A stretch of DNA of 64,000 nucleotides from Pseudomonas nunensis (GTDB taxonomy: Bacteria; Pseudomonadota; Gammaproteobacteria; Pseudomonadales; Pseudomonadaceae). Positions 39,307 to 48,228 of this stretch are shown here, in pieces; the first letter of the stretch is position 1; every line of letters starts with the position of its first letter. Under the pieces are notes generated by a model. It was not told the DNA's origin and ran no database searches. It worked only from the letters and a program-made list of their open reading frames with translations. Location of the stretch: contig NZ_CP101125.1 in NCBI RefSeq assembly GCF_024296925.1, positions 126,501 to 190,500 of the forward strand, in the 5' to 3' direction. The translations under genes were made by a program, and so were the position numbers.

Positions 39307-40410
39307 TTAATCATCGCCCGGGGCCAGCGTCTGGAAGAATGCACCACGGGAGTCTCGCTCGACGGCCGTGATAAACACGTAGTCGGGTCGGTAGCGTTCA
39401 ACCAACTCTGCGAGCGCCCCCGGCTTCAGGGCCCGGTAATGCACCTGAAGAGTGTCGCTGAAGGTGGCGGCCATGAAGGGTGCCATGGCCGTGCCGAATG
39501 AGTCGCGTAGCCACAACACTTTTTTAGTATTCAGTGCCTGTTTCGATTTCACCAGAAGGGGCGCCATTGGGGCCGCCACAGGATCGTTCTGTCCTGCAAA
39601 GGCTAGAATGCCTGATTCGAAATCATAGTGTTCGATAGGGATGGCGTATTCAGGGAGGTCCAATATGACCTCATGATCCGCCAGAGCGCTTTGAATTCGT
39701 AGAAAACCTGCCAGGTCACCGCCCTGGCGCTGCACGATGCTTGAGAGTTTTCCTTCGGGAGGCCGAAGCCACTCAAGTTCGGGGTGTGTGGTTGCCAGCT
39801 GTTTTGAGAACTCATCAAAGGCTAGCCAGGCGCCGAGATTGTTCCAGTGCGTATCTGTCTTGTAGTAAAGCGAGCCTGCATGGCTGTTTTTCTCTTGCTT
39901 GAGTCGAGTGGCAGGATTTACGTAAATATCGGCTTGTACACGATTGAGTAAGGCATCCGTCAAGGATTGAGGCGCATGCCTTGACCATAGCGGTAAATAT
40001 TCCGGGTAAATGGAGTCTTTGTCCGGTCCCAGAATAATGTGGAATGCTTGTACACCATGACTCTTGAGCCAGCTATTCCAGGATGCTGCGGACTTGGCTA
40101 TCTTTTCCAGGGTGTTTATATCATTGAGGGTGAATCCGGTACGTTTAGCTGTTATTGAGTCTGTGTAAGCGTCGCCCAAATACAACCATCCGTCTTTGCC
40201 TATGATCGTTCGTTCAGGATCAATCGAGAATCCCATTGGGTAGACGATCTTGCTGAGCGTCGGGAGGATGAAGTCCATGTTGTATAGCACTTTGCGCTTC
40301 CACCATTTTTCGCTGTTTTGTGTAGCGAGCGCGTGGTACAGATTTATGCTCGGAACAACTAGCAGGACTAGTGATATTGCAGCCAGGAATGCACAGAGTT
40401 TTTTCTTCAT
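39307..40410 (-). CDS. AlgJ/AlgX-like SGNH-type O-acetyltransferase
   Basis: This 367-residue protein is predicted to act in the periplasm, with an N-terminal membrane anchor (about residues 5-23). The AlgJ/AlgX catalytic pattern is present: Asp186 and His188 in YYKTDTHWNNLG and Ser304 in VLWLRDSFGTAMAP. The ATG at 40410 was chosen; a GTG three codons upstream is in frame. It follows the MBOAT gene by 12 bases, so the two likely transfer acetyl groups from the cytoplasm to an exported glycan. No alginate synthesis genes are nearby, so the acceptor is unknown. Confidence 0.88.
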   Translation of the reverse strand: MKKKLCAFLAAISLVLLVVPSINLYHALATQNSEKWWKRKVLYNMDFILPTLSKIVYPMGFSIDPERTIIGKDGWLYLGDAYTDSITAKRTGFTLNDINTLEKIAKSAASWNSWLKSHGVQAFHIILGPDKDSIYPEYLPLWSRHAPQSLTDALLNRVQADIYVNPATRLKQEKNSHAGSLYYKTDTHWNNLGAWLAFDEFSKQLATTHPELEWLRPPEGKLSSIVQRQGGDLAGFLRIQSALADHEVILDLPEYAIPIEHYDFESGILAFAGQNDPVAAPMAPLLVKSKQALNTKKVLWLRDSFGTAMAPFMAATFSDTLQVHYRALKPGALAELVERYRPDYVFITAVERDSRGAFFQTLAPGDD

Positions 40411-40422
40411 GATCAGCACCGG

Positions 40423-41904
40423 TTAGAAGTTGAAGTATAGAAATACGGTACTGGTACTCTGGATGGTCGAATAAAGCGCAATGCTAAATAGCGCCAACAT
40501 CCAGAATATTTTTGTCCATCCAAGTCCGGCGTTTACGGTGAGGTCGAAGGAGTTCTTTTGGCGGATGATGAACAGCGCGGCGGCAATCATTAGAATGGGC
40601 GCCCAATTGGCGGCCACACTCATAGGAAGTATCTCGATCAGACGATCCGAAAAGTGGCCGCCCCATGTGAACTTCCAAGTGGGTAAACCACCGGCGGATT
40701 CGCTATGAATTGAGCTGACATCGAACATACCGTGCAACACTCGGGCAGCGTCCTGCAGCGAGTTCGCCCTGAAAAATACCCAGGTGAAGTTCACGAACAA
40801 AAAAGTTACAAGCCACGCAATCCAGATGGGTAGGCGCATCCCCGACTGTCGCCAGAGTCTATTTACTACCAGTGCACTTCCATGCAGCGCCCCCCAAATG
40901 ACAAACATCCAACTGGCACCATGCCATAACCCCCCCAGAACAAATGTGATCATCAGATTGAGATAAAGACGGGGTTGGGAGCAGCGATTGCCACCCAGCG
41001 GCACGTAAAGATAATCTCGCAGATAACGACTTAAGGTCATGTGCCAACGACGCCAGAAATCCTGGATATCCAGCGATTTATAGGGAGAGTTGAAGTTGAT
41101 CGGCAGCCAGATGTTGAACATCAGGGCGGCGCCGATGGCCATGTCGCAGTACCCACTGAAGTCAAAGTACAACTGAAAGGTGTATGACAGGCTGGTGGTC
41201 CAGGCGCTGACGAAATCCAGAGGTTCACCACCGGCAAATCCTGCGTCTGCCCATATGGCAAATGTGTCGGCGATCATGACTTTTTTGAAAAGGCCGATAC
41301 TGAAAATAAATAAGCCCATCAGAACGTTTTTGTAGCGAACCGTGATCGTCCAGCGAGACTGGAACTGATTCATCATTTCCTTGTGGTGCAGTATCGGGCC
41401 GGCGATGAGATGAGGGAAGAAAGTAACGAATAATGCATAATTGATGAAGTTGTATTCTTTTGCCTTGTCCCGATAACTGTCCACCAGGAATGCGATTTGC
41501 GTGAATGTATAAAAACTGATGCCTAACGGTAAAATCAGCTGCTCGAGGTGCAGTCTTGTTCCGGAAATTGTGTTGAGGTTGTCGATGAAAAAGTTCGCAT
41601 ACTTGAAATAAGCCAGTAGCAACAAGTTGATAGCGATGCCACCAATGAGGATTGTTCGTTTTGAAATAGCAGGCTGTGTAAAGTGGGTCGCAGGGGAAAC
41701 AGATTTTCCGATTATGAAGTTAAGCGTGATCGAACCGACCAGCAGAGGCAGATAGGCAACGCTCCAGTAGCCGTAGAATAGTAAGCTGGCAACAACGAGC
41801 CATAATTTTCCAGCAAGAATGAACCGGATTTTATTAAGAAAAAAATAGATAAAGAAAACAGTCGGTAGATATAAAAATATGAATTTTGTCGAGCTGAATA
41901 TCAT
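40423..41904 (-). CDS. MBOAT-family O-acyltransferase, AlgI-like
   Basis: This is a polytopic membrane protein of 493 residues. The ATG at 41904 was chosen since it begins the usual MIFSSTKFIFLYLP; the upstream frame adds 15 unlikely residues. MBOAT signatures are PLGISFYTFTQIAFLVD, FFPHLIAGPILHH, SGYCDMAIG, DFWRRWHMTLSRYLRDY (His288) and GLWHGASWMF (His328). It would pass acetyl groups across the inner membrane to the AlgJ-like partner. The region is visibly AT-richer than the cyo or dcw genes, suggesting acquisition. Confidence 0.92.
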   Translation of the reverse strand: MIFSSTKFIFLYLPTVFFIYFFLNKIRFILAGKLWLVVASLLFYGYWSVAYLPLLVGSITLNFIIGKSVSPATHFTQPAISKRTILIGGIAINLLLLAYFKYANFFIDNLNTISGTRLHLEQLILPLGISFYTFTQIAFLVDSYRDKAKEYNFINYALFVTFFPHLIAGPILHHKEMMNQFQSRWTITVRYKNVLMGLFIFSIGLFKKVMIADTFAIWADAGFAGGEPLDFVSAWTTSLSYTFQLYFDFSGYCDMAIGAALMFNIWLPINFNSPYKSLDIQDFWRRWHMTLSRYLRDYLYVPLGGNRCSQPRLYLNLMITFVLGGLWHGASWMFVIWGALHGSALVVNRLWRQSGMRLPIWIAWLVTFLFVNFTWVFFRANSLQDAARVLHGMFDVSSIHSESAGGLPTWKFTWGGHFSDRLIEILPMSVAANWAPILMIAAALFIIRQKNSFDLTVNAGLGWTKIFWMLALFSIALYSTIQSTSTVFLYFNF

Positions 41905-42212
41905 TGAGGTTCCATGATTTAAAAACAGCGGCCAAGAGGGGAAAGTCACGTGCGGTAGCTTTGTGCCTGTTTAATAGGCACGGCTATATTGTACGTTGGT
42001 CGCGTTTTTTAAATTCGATGGGCGGAGCGTAAAAGTGAACGTTGGGAAGTTTCCTACATGTTTTTCGGAAGACAATTTAATTGTTACGTAGATGATGAAG
42101 TGACAGGCGGAGAGCAGATGCAAAGATGTAAGTCATTGCGACGGATGAGTGAGAGCGGGCACCGATCAAGGTCATCCCCAGATCGATGCTGGTCTTGGCC
42201 CCGTCGAGCTAT
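41905..42212. other. AT-rich intergenic region upstream of the MBOAT gene
   Basis: No gene is seen. Two small palindromes stand out: GTGCCT-N7-AGGCAC (41963-41981) and ACAATTTAATTGT (42072-42084). Either could be an operator for the minus-strand MBOAT gene. The 3' part gives no clear signal. Confidence 0.4.
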
Positions 42213-42728
42213 TTATCTGAGACGCACGGGTTGGTGCTGAGCCTTGAGCGCCATAAAAATTCGATAGAATTTCAATGCGCGCCCACTGAGAATCCCGCAG
42301 ACGAAGCCGGAGACCGACGCTTTGAGTATCAGTGTCTTCGGTAGCGTCGAATCCAGCGGATGAACTGCATCCTGATATCCAAAGTAATAGTTGGCGGCGA
42401 AGAACATCAAGTAGAGCACTATCGTTTTCAGAGTCCCGGGAATAATCAATCCGCTTTGTGGATCGTCGAGTTCGATGCCTTCACGCTTAAAGACTGCCAG
42501 CGCTGCGAGACTTCCCAGAATGAAGGCGACCATCCAGCTGCTTATCGATAGCGTTGGGTTGAGCGTCAGATTCAGCGAATAAAGCGACCACGCCAACAAA
42601 ATCGGTGGCGTGACCAGCATTGAAGTTTTGCCTTCCCGAGTTGGGGACAGGGCTTTGATGCCGTAGTAGAAAAGCAGCAGAAGAATCCCGTAAACCCATA
42701 GCGGAGTGTTTTGCAGGGTGTTCAACAT
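42213..42728 (-). CDS. Multi-pass membrane protein of unknown function
   Basis: This 171-residue protein has about five hydrophobic segments (VYGILLLLFYYGIKAL, PPILLAWSLYSLNL, SSWMVAFILGSLAALAVF, TIVLYLMFFAANYYFGY, ASVSGFVCGILSGRAL). The start MLNTLQNTPLWV is typical of a small Pseudomonas membrane-protein family often listed as a DUF; I cannot give a role. It is transcribed toward the MBOAT block and separated from it by 308 bases. Confidence 0.75.
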   Translation of the reverse strand: MLNTLQNTPLWVYGILLLLFYYGIKALSPTREGKTSMLVTPPILLAWSLYSLNLTLNPTLSISSWMVAFILGSLAALAVFKREGIELDDPQSGLIIPGTLKTIVLYLMFFAANYYFGYQDAVHPLDSTLPKTLILKASVSGFVCGILSGRALKFYRIFMALKAQHQPVRLR

Positions 42729-42781
42729 TGCGCAGCGTCCTTGCCGAAAATGGGTGCCGGGATCATAGCGGTAGCGCTCGA

Positions 42782-44299
42782 CTATTTCCCTGGCGAATTC
42801 AGATTCATCGAGCGAACCACGCCTTGCTCGGCTGTTTGTTCGTCCACCGGCAATGTGAAGCGAAAAGTTGCGCCGCGTCCCGGAACGTCGATCAACTGGA
42901 TGTCACGGCCATGCAACTGCAGGATCCGATGCACGATTCGCAATCCCAGCCCGCCATCACGCCGTGCGCCGCCAATGTTGAACGGTCGCAGGAACAGGCC
43001 TTCGCGCAGTTCCGCGGCGATGCCGGGGCCAGTGTCGCTGATGGTGACTTCGACGAACGAGCCTTGAGGTCGCAGGCTGAGTTCGATTTCGCCGCCCTGA
43101 GGCGTATGGCGCAGGGCATTGTCGAACAGGTTGGTCAGGACCCGTTCGATCAGCCCCAGGTCGGCGCAGGCGGCGGAAACGTTGGGGGCGAAGGTTGCCT
43201 TGAGTTCGACCTGGCGCGCTTCGGCGGTGAGTTCGAATTTCTGGAAAATATCCTGCACCAGATCGGTCATGGAAAAGCGTTCCAGTACCGGTTGCACAAA
43301 ACCGTGTTCCAGCCGCACCAATTCCAAGAGCGATTGCGCAAGGCCACCGACCTTGCGGCTTTGGTCCAGGGCGATGCCCAGGTAGCGACGTCGGTCGGCG
43401 GGGGAGAGCGTGGCGTCCTTGAGTGACAACGTTTCCAGATAGCCGTGCAGCGAGGCCAGGGGCGTGCGCAGGTCGTGGGAGATGTTCGCCACCAGTTCGC
43501 GGCGTTCCTGATCCTGGCGGGTCAGCGAGCGCCACTGTTCACTGAGGCGGGTTTGCATCTGCCGGAACGCGGCGTCGAGCACCGCAATCTCATCGTGGCT
43601 GGCGGCTTTTTCGACCGGGGCCGAGGTCGGCGGCGTGACCGGTACGCCATCGATGTCGAACTGGCTGACGGTTTCGGTCAGGCGTCGCAACGGCCGGGTG
43701 ATCAAGGCAAAGGCTGTGAGGCCGGCAATCAGGCACAGCAGCGCCACCAGACCGATGGAGAGCAGGGCCGTATTGAGCGCGGCGCTGGTGGCGCCGCGTT
43801 CGGCGTAGCGGTCATGTTCTTCGCTGAGCAGCACCACATACAGATAGCCAGCCGGTTTGCCGTCGACCTGCAACGGCGCGGCACTGAAGACCTTGCGGCC
43901 ATCGACGCTGCGCGGGTCGTCCCCGAGAATCGGCAGGGCATCGCCCTTGAGCAGATGCTGGATCGGCTGCAGATCGACTTGGTTGCGACGTATCCGTCCT
44001 TCCGGTGCGGCGCTGCCGACAATACGGCCCTGGCTGTCGAGCAGATAGACCTCGACACTCGGGTTGACCAGCATCAGTTGGCTGAACAGATCGCGCACGG
44101 CATTCGGCATCAGCCCCTTGGCGTCCATCAGCACGGTGTCGTGGGCGATGTGCTGGGCCAGGTCCCGGGATAACCCTTGCACCACTTCCAGCTCATGCAT
44201 CTGGTTGGAGCGCACCTGCATCCATGCCGAGGTGCCGCAGCACACCAGCAGCAACACGGCGAACACCAGGGACAGGCGCTGAGTCAGGGTCATTCTCAT
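42782..44299 (-). CDS. Sensor histidine kinase, partner of the regulator at 44296
   Basis: This 505-residue membrane kinase starts at the ATG at 44299, sharing ATGA with the regulator stop. Order: helix at about 9-28, periplasmic domain of about 140 residues with EVYLLDSQGRIVGSAAPEGR, helix at about 178-200, HAMP, His275 in ANISHDLRTPLASLHG, and an ATPase domain with NLFDNALRHTPQGG and GGLGLRIVHRILQLHG. The sensor domain looks like a small-molecule or redox-sensing double-PAS type, but no binding residues can be named. Divergent Msr genes are the likely target. Confidence 0.9.
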   Translation of the reverse strand: MRMTLTQRLSLVFAVLLLVCCGTSAWMQVRSNQMHELEVVQGLSRDLAQHIAHDTVLMDAKGLMPNAVRDLFSQLMLVNPSVEVYLLDSQGRIVGSAAPEGRIRRNQVDLQPIQHLLKGDALPILGDDPRSVDGRKVFSAAPLQVDGKPAGYLYVVLLSEEHDRYAERGATSAALNTALLSIGLVALLCLIAGLTAFALITRPLRRLTETVSQFDIDGVPVTPPTSAPVEKAASHDEIAVLDAAFRQMQTRLSEQWRSLTRQDQERRELVANISHDLRTPLASLHGYLETLSLKDATLSPADRRRYLGIALDQSRKVGGLAQSLLELVRLEHGFVQPVLERFSMTDLVQDIFQKFELTAEARQVELKATFAPNVSAACADLGLIERVLTNLFDNALRHTPQGGEIELSLRPQGSFVEVTISDTGPGIAAELREGLFLRPFNIGGARRDGGLGLRIVHRILQLHGRDIQLIDVPGRGATFRFTLPVDEQTAEQGVVRSMNLNSPGK

Positions 44300-45012
44300 G
44301 GCTGGTCCTCGGATGCCGCGAATTTGTAACCGCGTCCCCACACCGTGAGGATGCGCACCGGTTGTGCCGGATCGGTTTCGATCTTGGCCCGCAGGCGATT
44401 GATGTGGGTGTTGACCGTGTGTTCGTAGCCTTCGTGGCTGTAGCCCCACACGGCGTTGAGCAGGTCCATGCGCGAAAACACCTTGCCCGGTTGGCGGGCG
44501 AAGAAATACAGCAGGTCGAACTCCCTCGGCGTGAGGTCCAGGCGTCGACCGTCGAGGGACACTTCGCGGGTGATCGGGTCGATGGACAGGCCGTCGACGA
44601 TCAGGCTGCCAGCGTCCATCTTCAGGTTGCGGGCCATGGCGTCGACCCGCCGCAGCAATGCCTTGACCCGCGCCACCAGCTCCAGCATGGAAAACGGCTT
44701 GGCCAGGTAATCGTCGGCACCCAGTTCCAGACCCAGGATGCGGTGCAGTTCGCTGGAGCGTGCGCTGGTGATAATGATCGGGGTGTAGCGAGCCATGGCC
44801 CGGGCACGTTTGCAGATTTCCAGGCCGTCGACACCGGGCAACATCAGGTCGAGGATCAGCGCGTCCCAGCTTCCTTGCTGCAACAGGCGCATGCCTTCGT
44901 CCCCGTCGGCGCAATGCACCACCTCGAACTGCTCATCGCGTAGATGCAGGCAGATAAGGTCGGCGATATGCAGGTCGTCCTCGACCACCAGGACGCGTTT
45001 GGTCTGTTCCAT
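44296..45012 (-). CDS. OmpR-family response regulator, divergent from msrB
   Basis: This 238-residue regulator starts at the ATG at 45012; the open frame before that overlaps the divergent msrB gene. It has phospho-acceptor Asp55 in LILDLMLPG, Lys in YLAKPFS and a winged helix ending RILTVWGRGYKFAAS. It is the first gene of a regulator-kinase operon and faces msrB across 151 bases, a layout typical of a regulator controlling its divergent neighbours. Control of the methionine-sulfoxide repair genes is inferred. Confidence 0.93.
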   Translation of the reverse strand: MEQTKRVLVVEDDLHIADLICLHLRDEQFEVVHCADGDEGMRLLQQGSWDALILDLMLPGVDGLEICKRARAMARYTPIIITSARSSELHRILGLELGADDYLAKPFSMLELVARVKALLRRVDAMARNLKMDAGSLIVDGLSIDPITREVSLDGRRLDLTPREFDLLYFFARQPGKVFSRMDLLNAVWGYSHEGYEHTVNTHINRLRAKIETDPAQPVRILTVWGRGYKFAASEDQP

Positions 45013-45163
45013 AAAGCTCAATCCTTTGCTGCGAATGGGCACATTGTGCGGGTTTTCCTCGGGTGGAGTTATCACGAATTGTTTAACTCCCCGTGAGGAT
45101 TTGGCGATCAACCCAAGCCTAGGCTGTGTTCCATGACAGGCACCTGGAATTTTGGAGACGGCC

Positions 45164-45682
45164 ATGTTTTCACGCAGACAATTTCTTCTAACGAGCGGCG
45201 GGCTGGGGGCTGCAGCCCTGGTGATCGGTGTATTGCCAAAATTTGCGGCGAGTTCCGCACTGATCAGCGAGGCCAGCGCGGCGGAGGTTTTCGAAGTGAC
45301 CCACACCGACAGCGAATGGCACACCCTGCTCAGCGCCGAGCAGTACGAAATCCTGCGCGAAGAAGGCACCGAACGGGCCTACAGCAGCCCATTGAACAAC
45401 GAACATCGGGCGGGCACGTTCGCCTGCGCCGGGTGTGATCTGGCGTTGTTTTCATCGGACACCAAGTTCGACAGTCGCACCGGTTGGCCGAGCTTCTGGG
45501 CACCGCTGGACAAGGCTGTGGCCACGCGTCAGGACCGCTCATTTGGCGTGTTGCGCGAAGAGGTTCACTGCCGGCGTTGCGGCGGGCACCTGGGCCATGT
45601 CTTCGACGATGGACCGAAACCGACTGGCCTGCGCTACTGCATGAATGGCCTGGCGATGACCTTCAAGCCACTGACAGCTTGA
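45164..45682 (+). CDS. msrB: Exported methionine-R-sulfoxide reductase MsrB (Tat signal)
   Basis: This 172-residue enzyme repairs Met-R-sulfoxide. It starts at the ATG at 45164 behind TTGGAG. The N terminus has a Tat signal (SRRQFLLTSGG), so the folded enzyme works outside the cytoplasm. Zinc ligands are Cys88-Cys91 and Cys136-Cys139, and the catalytic Cys159 is in RYCMNGLAM. The resolving cysteine of many MsrB proteins (SGCGWPSF) is Thr here (SRTGWPSF), so direct reduction by an external thiol protein is likely. The electron conduit encoded next is the candidate. Confidence 0.94.
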   Translation: MFSRRQFLLTSGGLGAAALVIGVLPKFAASSALISEASAAEVFEVTHTDSEWHTLLSAEQYEILREEGTERAYSSPLNNEHRAGTFACAGCDLALFSSDTKFDSRTGWPSFWAPLDKAVATRQDRSFGVLREEVHCRRCGGHLGHVFDDGPKPTGLRYCMNGLAMTFKPLTA

Positions 45683-45725
45683 TCCGAAGGCACTTACTTT
45701 CTCTCACTTGTTGCAGGTCGACGCT

Positions 45726-47489
45726 ATGTGGCTTCTGGTTCTCTCTTATCTCGGTGGTGTGCTGACGATTGTCAGCCCGTGCATCCTGCCGGTATTGCCG
45801 TTCGTCTTCGCGCGCACCGGGCAGCCGTTTGTGAAAAGTGGCTTGCCGCTGTTGGTGGGGATGGCGATGACCTTCGCGCTCGTCGCCACGTTGGCGGCCG
45901 TGGGCGGCGGCTGGGTCGTGCAGCTTAATCAGTACGGTCGCTGGCTCGCATTGGTGTTCGTCGCACTGTTCGGCCTGACACTGTTGCTGCCAAAACTGGC
46001 TGATCGTTTGACCCGTCCGCTGGTCGCGGCGGGCAGTCGGTTGTCGGAAGTCGCGGGTGCCGATGCCCGGCCGCGTCCCGGCGCTTCGTTCCTGATCGGC
46101 GTTGCCACGGGCCTGCTGTGGGCGCCGTGCGCCGGGCCGATTCTGGGGCTGGTGCTGACCGGTGCGGCGCTGCAAGGGGCGAGTATCGGCACCACGTTGT
46201 TGCTGCTGGCGTACGCCGCCGGTGCCGCAACTTCCTTGGCTGTGGCGCTGTTGCTGGGCGGCAAAGTGTTCGCGGCGATGAAGCGCTCGATTGGCGCTGG
46301 TGAGTGGGTGCGCAAAGGGCTTGGCGCGATGATGCTGGCCGGTGTGGCAGCGATTGCGCTGGGGCTCGACACCGGGATTCTGGCGCGGGTTTCGACGGCT
46401 TCCACCGGTGGTATCGAACAAGCGCTGGTTGGGCGACTGGCCGGTAAATCACCGAACAACAGCGAGCCGATCCCGGCTGCTGGCGGCGCGATGCAAGTCG
46501 CTGATAAAACCCCAGGCACATTGCCGGTTGAAGGCAATCTCCCACCGCTGGATGGCGCCGTGCAATGGCTCAACTCGCCACCGCTGACCGCCGAGGCGTT
46601 GAAGGGCAAAGTCGTGTTGGTGGATTTCTGGACCTATTCCTGCATCAACTGCCTGCGCACCCTGCCGTATGTCAAAGCCTGGGCCGAGAAGTATCGCGAT
46701 CAAGGGCTGGTGGTGATCGGCGTGCATGCGCCGGAGTTTGCCTTCGAGCGCAATGTCGGCAACGTCACCAAAGCCATGAAAGACCTGGGCATCAACTACC
46801 CGGTGGCCATCGATAACGATTACAAAATCTGGCGTGCCTTCAACAACGAATACTGGCCGGCGCACTACTTTGCTGACGCCCAGGGACGCATTCGTTATCA
46901 CCACTTTGGCGAGGGCGAGTACGCCGAGTCGGAGCGGGTGATCCAGCAATTGCTGAAGGAAGCCGGGGCCACCACGGTCGCCGACGGCCTGATCAATGCC
47001 AGCGCGGAGGGTGTGCAACTCGCCCCGGATATGAATGAAGTCCAGTCCCCGGAAACCTACGTCGGCTATCAGCGTGCCGAGAATTTCGTCCCTGAAAAAA
47101 GCTTCGTGGCGGACAAAGTGACGACCTACAACCCTCCAGCTCAACTGGCCCTGAATAACTGGAGTCTGGGCGGCCAATGGAATGTCGGGGCTGAGCGAGC
47201 CACGGCCAGCGCGCCGGCCAGCCGCATCGTCTACCGCTTCCATGCGCGTGATCTGCATCTGGTGCTGGGGCCTGGCGCTGACGGTAAGCCGGTGCGTTTC
47301 AAAGTCTTGATCGACGGCAAGGCACCGGCTGACGCCCACGGCTCTGACGTCGCCCCCGATGGCAGCGGCAGTGTGACCGAACAACGCTTGTATCAATTGG
47401 TGCGCCAGTCCGGTGGTGTCACGGACCGCACCTTCAGCATCGAATTTCTCGACCCGGGCGTGTCGGCGTATGCCTTCACGTTTGGTTGA
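45726..47489 (+). CDS. DipZ/DsbD-like thiol reductant transporter with thioredoxin domain
   Basis: This 587-residue protein starts at the ATG at 45726. An N-terminal CcdA/DsbD-type membrane domain (about residues 1-225) has the redox cysteines Cys19 (SPCILP) and Cys135 (APCAGP); a linker leads to a periplasmic TlpA-like thioredoxin domain with Cys306-I-N-Cys309, and a C-terminal beta-rich domain of about 150 residues as in mycobacterial DipZ. It would move electrons from cytoplasmic thioredoxin to periplasmic partners. Lying between msrB and msrA, those two enzymes are the likely clients. Confidence 0.9.
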   Translation: MWLLVLSYLGGVLTIVSPCILPVLPFVFARTGQPFVKSGLPLLVGMAMTFALVATLAAVGGGWVVQLNQYGRWLALVFVALFGLTLLLPKLADRLTRPLVAAGSRLSEVAGADARPRPGASFLIGVATGLLWAPCAGPILGLVLTGAALQGASIGTTLLLLAYAAGAATSLAVALLLGGKVFAAMKRSIGAGEWVRKGLGAMMLAGVAAIALGLDTGILARVSTASTGGIEQALVGRLAGKSPNNSEPIPAAGGAMQVADKTPGTLPVEGNLPPLDGAVQWLNSPPLTAEALKGKVVLVDFWTYSCINCLRTLPYVKAWAEKYRDQGLVVIGVHAPEFAFERNVGNVTKAMKDLGINYPVAIDNDYKIWRAFNNEYWPAHYFADAQGRIRYHHFGEGEYAESERVIQQLLKEAGATTVADGLINASAEGVQLAPDMNEVQSPETYVGYQRAENFVPEKSFVADKVTTYNPPAQLALNNWSLGGQWNVGAERATASAPASRIVYRFHARDLHLVLGPGADGKPVRFKVLIDGKAPADAHGSDVAPDGSGSVTEQRLYQLVRQSGGVTDRTFSIEFLDPGVSAYAFTFG

Positions 47490-47520
47490 TAGTGACCTCA
47501 TTTTCTAAGGAGTCAGCCCC

Positions 47521-48228
47521 ATGAAAAACCTATTCACCTGGCGCCGTACCTTACTGGGCCTGGCGGCGGCCAGCGTTATCGGCCAATGCTCGGCATTCTC
47601 TTTGGGTGGCTCTGAAGACGCCGTGATCATCCCGCCACCTACCCTTGACGAAACCACCCAGGCCCACAGCGAAACAGCAGTCTTCGCGGGCGGTTGTTTC
47701 TGGGGCGTCCAGGGTGTGTTCCAGCATGTCAACGGCGTGAAGAAAGCCGTGTCAGGTTATGCCGGTGGCGCCGCCAATACGGCTGAATACGAGAAGGTCA
47801 GCGAAGGCGATACCGGGCATGCCGAGTCCGTCGAAGTCACCTTCGACCCGACTCAAGTCACCTACGGCACCCTGCTGCAAATCTACTTCTCGGTGGCGCA
47901 TAACCCTACGGAACTCAACCGTCAGGGCCCGGACAGCGGCACCCAATATCGCTCGGCAATCTTCCCGGAAAATCAGGAACAGCAACGCGTCGCCCAGGCC
48001 TACATCGCCCAACTCGACGCCGCGCATTTGTTCAACAAACCCATCGTCACCAAACTGGAAACCTACAACGGTTTCTACCCGGCCGAGGACTACCACCAGG
48101 ACTTCCTCACCGAGCACCCGACGTATCCGTACATCGTGATCAACGACATGCCGAAAGTGGCGCAGTTGAAGCAGTTGTATCCGGATCGGTATCAGGAGAA
48201 AGCGGTGTTGGTGAAGGCGGGGTTATAA
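47521..48228 (+). CDS. msrA: Exported methionine-S-sulfoxide reductase MsrA
   Basis: This 235-residue enzyme reduces Met-S-sulfoxide. The N terminus has a hydrophobic signal sequence (TLLGLAAASVIGQCSAFS) and the catalytic motif is GGCFWG with Cys59. GYAGG, the YHQDF segment and YPYIVIN are also conserved; a C-terminal cysteine used for recycling in longer MsrA forms is not seen. AAGGAGTCAGCCCC precedes the start. With msrB and the DipZ-like protein it forms a complete periplasmic repair set. The stop overlaps a converging GNAT gene. Confidence 0.95.
   Translation: MKNLFTWRRTLLGLAAASVIGQCSAFSLGGSEDAVIIPPPTLDETTQAHSETAVFAGGCFWGVQGVFQHVNGVKKAVSGYAGGAANTAEYEKVSEGDTGHAESVEVTFDPTQVTYGTLLQIYFSVAHNPTELNRQGPDSGTQYRSAIFPENQEQQRVAQAYIAQLDAAHLFNKPIVTKLETYNGFYPAEDYHQDFLTEHPTYPYIVINDMPKVAQLKQLYPDRYQEKAVLVKAGL

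Noticed and set aside
41963..41981. GTGCCT-N7-AGGCAC as a terminator
   Set aside because: There is no T tract on either strand and the stem is only six bases; kept as a possible operator only.
42058..42240. 60-codon plus-strand frame upstream of the membrane protein gene
   Set aside because: The composition is unlike a gene, there is no ribosome site, and it runs into the end of a minus-strand gene.
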